A stretch of DNA of 64,000 bases from Methanoplanus endosymbiosus (GTDB lineage Archaea; Halobacteriota; Methanomicrobia; Methanomicrobiales; Methanomicrobiaceae): assembly GCF_024662215.1 (NCBI RefSeq), contig NZ_CP096115.1, forward strand, positions 1,364,001 to 1,428,000, read 5' to 3'. The notes under the pieces were generated by a model. It saw nothing but the letters and a program-made list of their open reading frames with translations. It had not been told where the DNA came from and did not search any database. The translations under genes and the position numbers were made by a program. Shown here piece after piece: positions 61,899 to 64,000 of this stretch (its first letter is position 1; every line of letters starts with the position of its first letter).

Positions 61899-62591
61899 AT
61901 GTTTAATATCAGGGCGTTTTCTATAGGCAAAGGGCATGAAGAGGCAATAAAGACAATAGTGAAACACGGATGTCATCTCATCACTGAGGATGGGGAAAAG
62001 ACGATAGAACTGCCCGAACCAATGAATATTCATGTAAAAGACCCTTTTGCTGAATATATGATAAGCCCGTACAATATGTTTGGTGAAGGCGCGATGAAAC
62101 AGTATGTACATGATCTCCTGCACGGCACTGACAATGAATTCGCCTACACTTACCATGACCGCCTCTTTGACCATCCTGTAAAAGACGGGGAGATATTCTC
62201 AGGTGACGGCGACGGGAAGGGAATTGACCAGATAGAATATATTGTCCGGAAACTGAAGGAAGAACCAAATTCCCGGCGTGCACTCGGCATAACATGGTTT
62301 CCCCCGAAAGATACGGAATCAAGAAATCCACCCTGCCTTCAGAGAATTCAGTGCCTTCTGCGTGACAATAACCTGAACATGCACGTTGAATTCCGTTCAA
62401 ACGATATGCTCTCAGCACTCGGCGCAAATATGTATGCCCTTGTAAACCTCCAGAAGATGATTGCAGAGAGACTTAATGCCAATACCGGGTGGTACTCACA
62501 TACATCAGTATCCGCACATATATACCACGAGCGCGACTATGAAGAGCTAAGCAGGTACATAAAGGGTCTTGGCTTAAAAGATATCCCCTGA
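61899..62591 (+). CDS. thyA: Archaeal thymidylate synthase
   Basis: 230 residues. The catalytic Cys146 is in NPPCLQRIQ, the dUMP-binding Arg in VEFRSNDMLSALGANMYALV, and the tyrosine/histidine pair in SVSAHIYHERDY. The N-terminal part (RRALGITWFPPKD) is shortened relative to bacterial ThyA, as in methanogen enzymes that are thought to use methanopterin-based methylene donors. GGGAG precedes the start at suitable spacing. The right end of a TnpB element lies 9 bp after its stop. Confidence 0.92.
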   Translation: MFNIRAFSIGKGHEEAIKTIVKHGCHLITEDGEKTIELPEPMNIHVKDPFAEYMISPYNMFGEGAMKQYVHDLLHGTDNEFAYTYHDRLFDHPVKDGEIFSGDGDGKGIDQIEYIVRKLKEEPNSRRALGITWFPPKDTESRNPPCLQRIQCLLRDNNLNMHVEFRSNDMLSALGANMYALVNLQKMIAERLNANTGWYSHTSVSAHIYHERDYEELSRYIKGLGLKDIP

Positions 62592-62599
62592 AACATAAG

Positions 62600-62704
62600 G
62601 TGAACTACCTCTGGGCTAAAGACCCAGAGGCTTCCTGCTTCATACCTCGGAGTAACCTCCACAGGTCCACAGGCCCTTCCCCCCGTTCCAAGGGTGCAAA
62701 TATA
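62600..62704 (-). ncRNA. Probable omega (reRNA) guide RNA scaffold of TnpB
   Basis: About 105 nt lie between the tnpB stop and the right end, with GC-rich complementary stretches (CACCCTTGG/CCGTTCCAAGGG region; GGCCTGTGGACCTGTGG) and the terminal hairpin. TnpB proteins use RNA from this position as scaffold, with guide sequence read from the DNA just beyond the right end, here the 3-prime end of thyA. Inferred from family knowledge. Confidence 0.6.
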
Positions 62705-63817
62705 TTATATTCCAATTAAATTCTGTCTATCAAGAGCAAATTTCTTGATATTTATTGCAGCATTAATATCTCTGTCATGATGCATTTCACAATCCGGACA
62801 AACCCAATCCCTTATTGACAAAGTCATTTCAGAATTGTAATATCCACAATTACTGCAAATTTTTGTAGATGGTTCAAACTGTCCTATCTGTAGTATAGTC
62901 TTACCATATCGCTCCGCTTTATATTTTAATTTTTCAAAAAAAGCGGACCACCCGGCATCAGAGATACTTTTTGCTAATTTATGATTTTTAAGTAAATTCT
63001 CAACTTTTAATGTTTCAACAGCAATTGCTTGGTTCTCGCTAATAATTTGAAAAGAAATCTTATGCTGAAAATCATTACGCTGATTACTTACTTTTTCATG
63101 TTGTTTTGCTAACTGTAATTTTGCTTTTTTGAAATTTGAAGAACCTTTCTTTTTTCGGCTAAATCTTCTCTGAAGAGTTTTTAACCGTTTTTCTGAATTT
63201 TTCAGGAACTTTGGATTGTCATACTTATTACCTTCAGATGTAACAACAAAGTCCTTTATACCTACATCAAGACCAATTGTATTACTGGCATCAAATGATC
63301 CAGGTAATGGATACTCTAACTCATCATCGACAAGAATACTTATGAAATATTTACCTGCGTTATTCCGGGAAACAGTTGCAGTCTTTAAATTTCCGTTAAA
63401 CCTTCTATGAAGTATCGTTTTAACATATCCAATTTTAGGCAACTTAACACAATTCCGGTCAAAATCAACAGAATATGCTTGAGGAACAGAAAATGATTGA
63501 ACTGGATTTTTTCGTGATTTGAATTTAGGAAATCCTTTTTTCTCCCTGAAAAATTTAGTAAATGCGTTATCCAGATGTAATGTAGCTCCCTGAAGAGATT
63601 GTGAATTAACTTCCTTTAACCATTCATTTTCTTGTTTTAGTTCCGGAAGCATCTTGTTTAAAACAAATCTCGATACTGATTTTCCATCAGTTTCATAAGA
63701 TTTTATCTTAATTTCAAGTGCAAAATTATATACAAATCTACAAGCACCAAAATGTTGTTCAAATTTTTCAATTTGAGATTTATTTGGATACATTCTAAAT
63801 TTGTAAGCAATTAACAT
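62705..63817 (-). CDS. tnpB: TnpB RNA-guided nuclease (IS200/IS605 OrfB)
   Basis: 370 residues from the ATG at 63817 (MLIAYKFRMYPNKSQIEKFE); an ATG eight codons upstream is less like the family. A wedge-like N-terminal domain includes FGACRFVYNFAL and SQSLQGATLHLDNAFTKFF. RuvC motifs: NTIGLDVGIKDFV (Asp, about 184), AIAVETLKVENLLKN (Glu, about 268) and CEMHHDRDINAAINIKK (Asp, near 350). The zinc ribbon is CSNCGYYNSE...WVCPDC. All catalytic residues are present and there is no stop, so it may be functional. Confidence 0.94.
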   Translation of the reverse strand: MLIAYKFRMYPNKSQIEKFEQHFGACRFVYNFALEIKIKSYETDGKSVSRFVLNKMLPELKQENEWLKEVNSQSLQGATLHLDNAFTKFFREKKGFPKFKSRKNPVQSFSVPQAYSVDFDRNCVKLPKIGYVKTILHRRFNGNLKTATVSRNNAGKYFISILVDDELEYPLPGSFDASNTIGLDVGIKDFVVTSEGNKYDNPKFLKNSEKRLKTLQRRFSRKKKGSSNFKKAKLQLAKQHEKVSNQRNDFQHKISFQIISENQAIAVETLKVENLLKNHKLAKSISDAGWSAFFEKLKYKAERYGKTILQIGQFEPSTKICSNCGYYNSEMTLSIRDWVCPDCEMHHDRDINAAINIKKFALDRQNLIGI

Positions 63818-64000
63818 GCATATAATAATTAAACCTAACACATTAAATGCTTTGTGTTATAAACACTATATTGTCGCTTACATCCCCTTGGCTAAAGACC
63901 AAGGGGTTTTACGCTAACCTTATAAAAAACTGTTTTTTTCGGGAAAACTTCCCGTAAATACATTCAGAGATGATCAGAACACTATCTAAAAGTTTCAAAT

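Larger units (their letters stand above)
62600..63917 (-). mobile_element. IS200/IS605-type element with tnpB only
   Basis: The right end (62600-62630, minus strand) is a perfect 8-bp hairpin CCTCTGGG/CCCAGAGG with loop TCTTTAG, followed by TAGTTCAC. The left end (63884-63917) is a perfect hairpin CCCCTTGG/CCAAGGGG with the same loop, preceded by TTAGCGTAAAA. No TnpA gene is present, so transposition needs a transposase in trans. No target duplication, as expected. Confidence 0.85.

Overview
The window looks like chromosomal DNA of a hydrogenotrophic methanogenic archaeon, most likely of the order Methanomicrobiales (Methanomicrobiaceae-like). The support is an F420-reducing hydrogenase operon (frhADGB), a GTP cyclohydrolase MptA for methanopterin synthesis, DNA polymerase D large subunit, RNA polymerase subunit L, aIF2-beta, an archaeal thymidylate synthase, an archaellin-like protein, a DUF2124 protein and a PGF-CTERM protein. 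Intergenic DNA is AT-rich, and many genes overlap by ATGA or follow clear GGAGG/GGTGA ribosome binding sites.

Left part (1-4917, minus strand): a compact operon encodes a CooF-like ferredoxin, the Ni-CO dehydrogenase CooS, and NuoE-, NuoF- and NuoG-like subunits, the last cut by the window edge. It looks like a CO-oxidising enzyme wired to a flavin/NAD-type diaphorase. Next come two tandemly duplicated genes for small exported helical-repeat proteins (5071-7335) with a scar of a deleted TnpB element between them. A membrane-anchored protein, tRNA-Asn, a winged-helix regulator and a small membrane protein follow.

Middle housekeeping part (9765-27132): two M24 peptidases (a PepQ-like enzyme and methionine aminopeptidase), an AAA ATPase coupled to a PhnP-like hydrolase, rpoL, aIF2-beta, a multi-PAS histidine kinase with a response regulator, purL, mptA, and frhADGB. 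In frhADGB the gamma subunit has an unusual long N-terminal extension and a second, internal start.

Sensory and surface part (27298-43219): a CheY-like regulator, CheC and two related histidine kinases around a DUF2124 gene; a CPA2 cation/proton antiporter; an archaellin-like protein; a COG1361 protein with a MacB-like ABC exporter; and a secreted PGF-CTERM protein gene cleanly interrupted by a 2184-bp insertion sequence whose transposase is probably made by -1 frameshifting. A membrane protein, a flavodoxin and a VTT membrane protein follow.

Mobile-element part (43327-47179): a group II intron with its reverse transcriptase lies directly against the terminus of an ISL3-type remnant, and next to that is a complete ISL3 element with an 8-bp target duplication. 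Then come a VapBC module, tRNA-Leu and a 14-bp tandem repeat.

Right part: an 8.9-kb cyclic beta-1,2-glucan synthase gene (rare in Archaea, probably acquired), DNA polymerase D large subunit with a 165-residue mini-intein ending in Gln, thymidylate synthase, and a lone TnpB element of the IS200/IS605 type with both hairpin ends visible. No CRISPR array, rRNA or replication origin was recognised.
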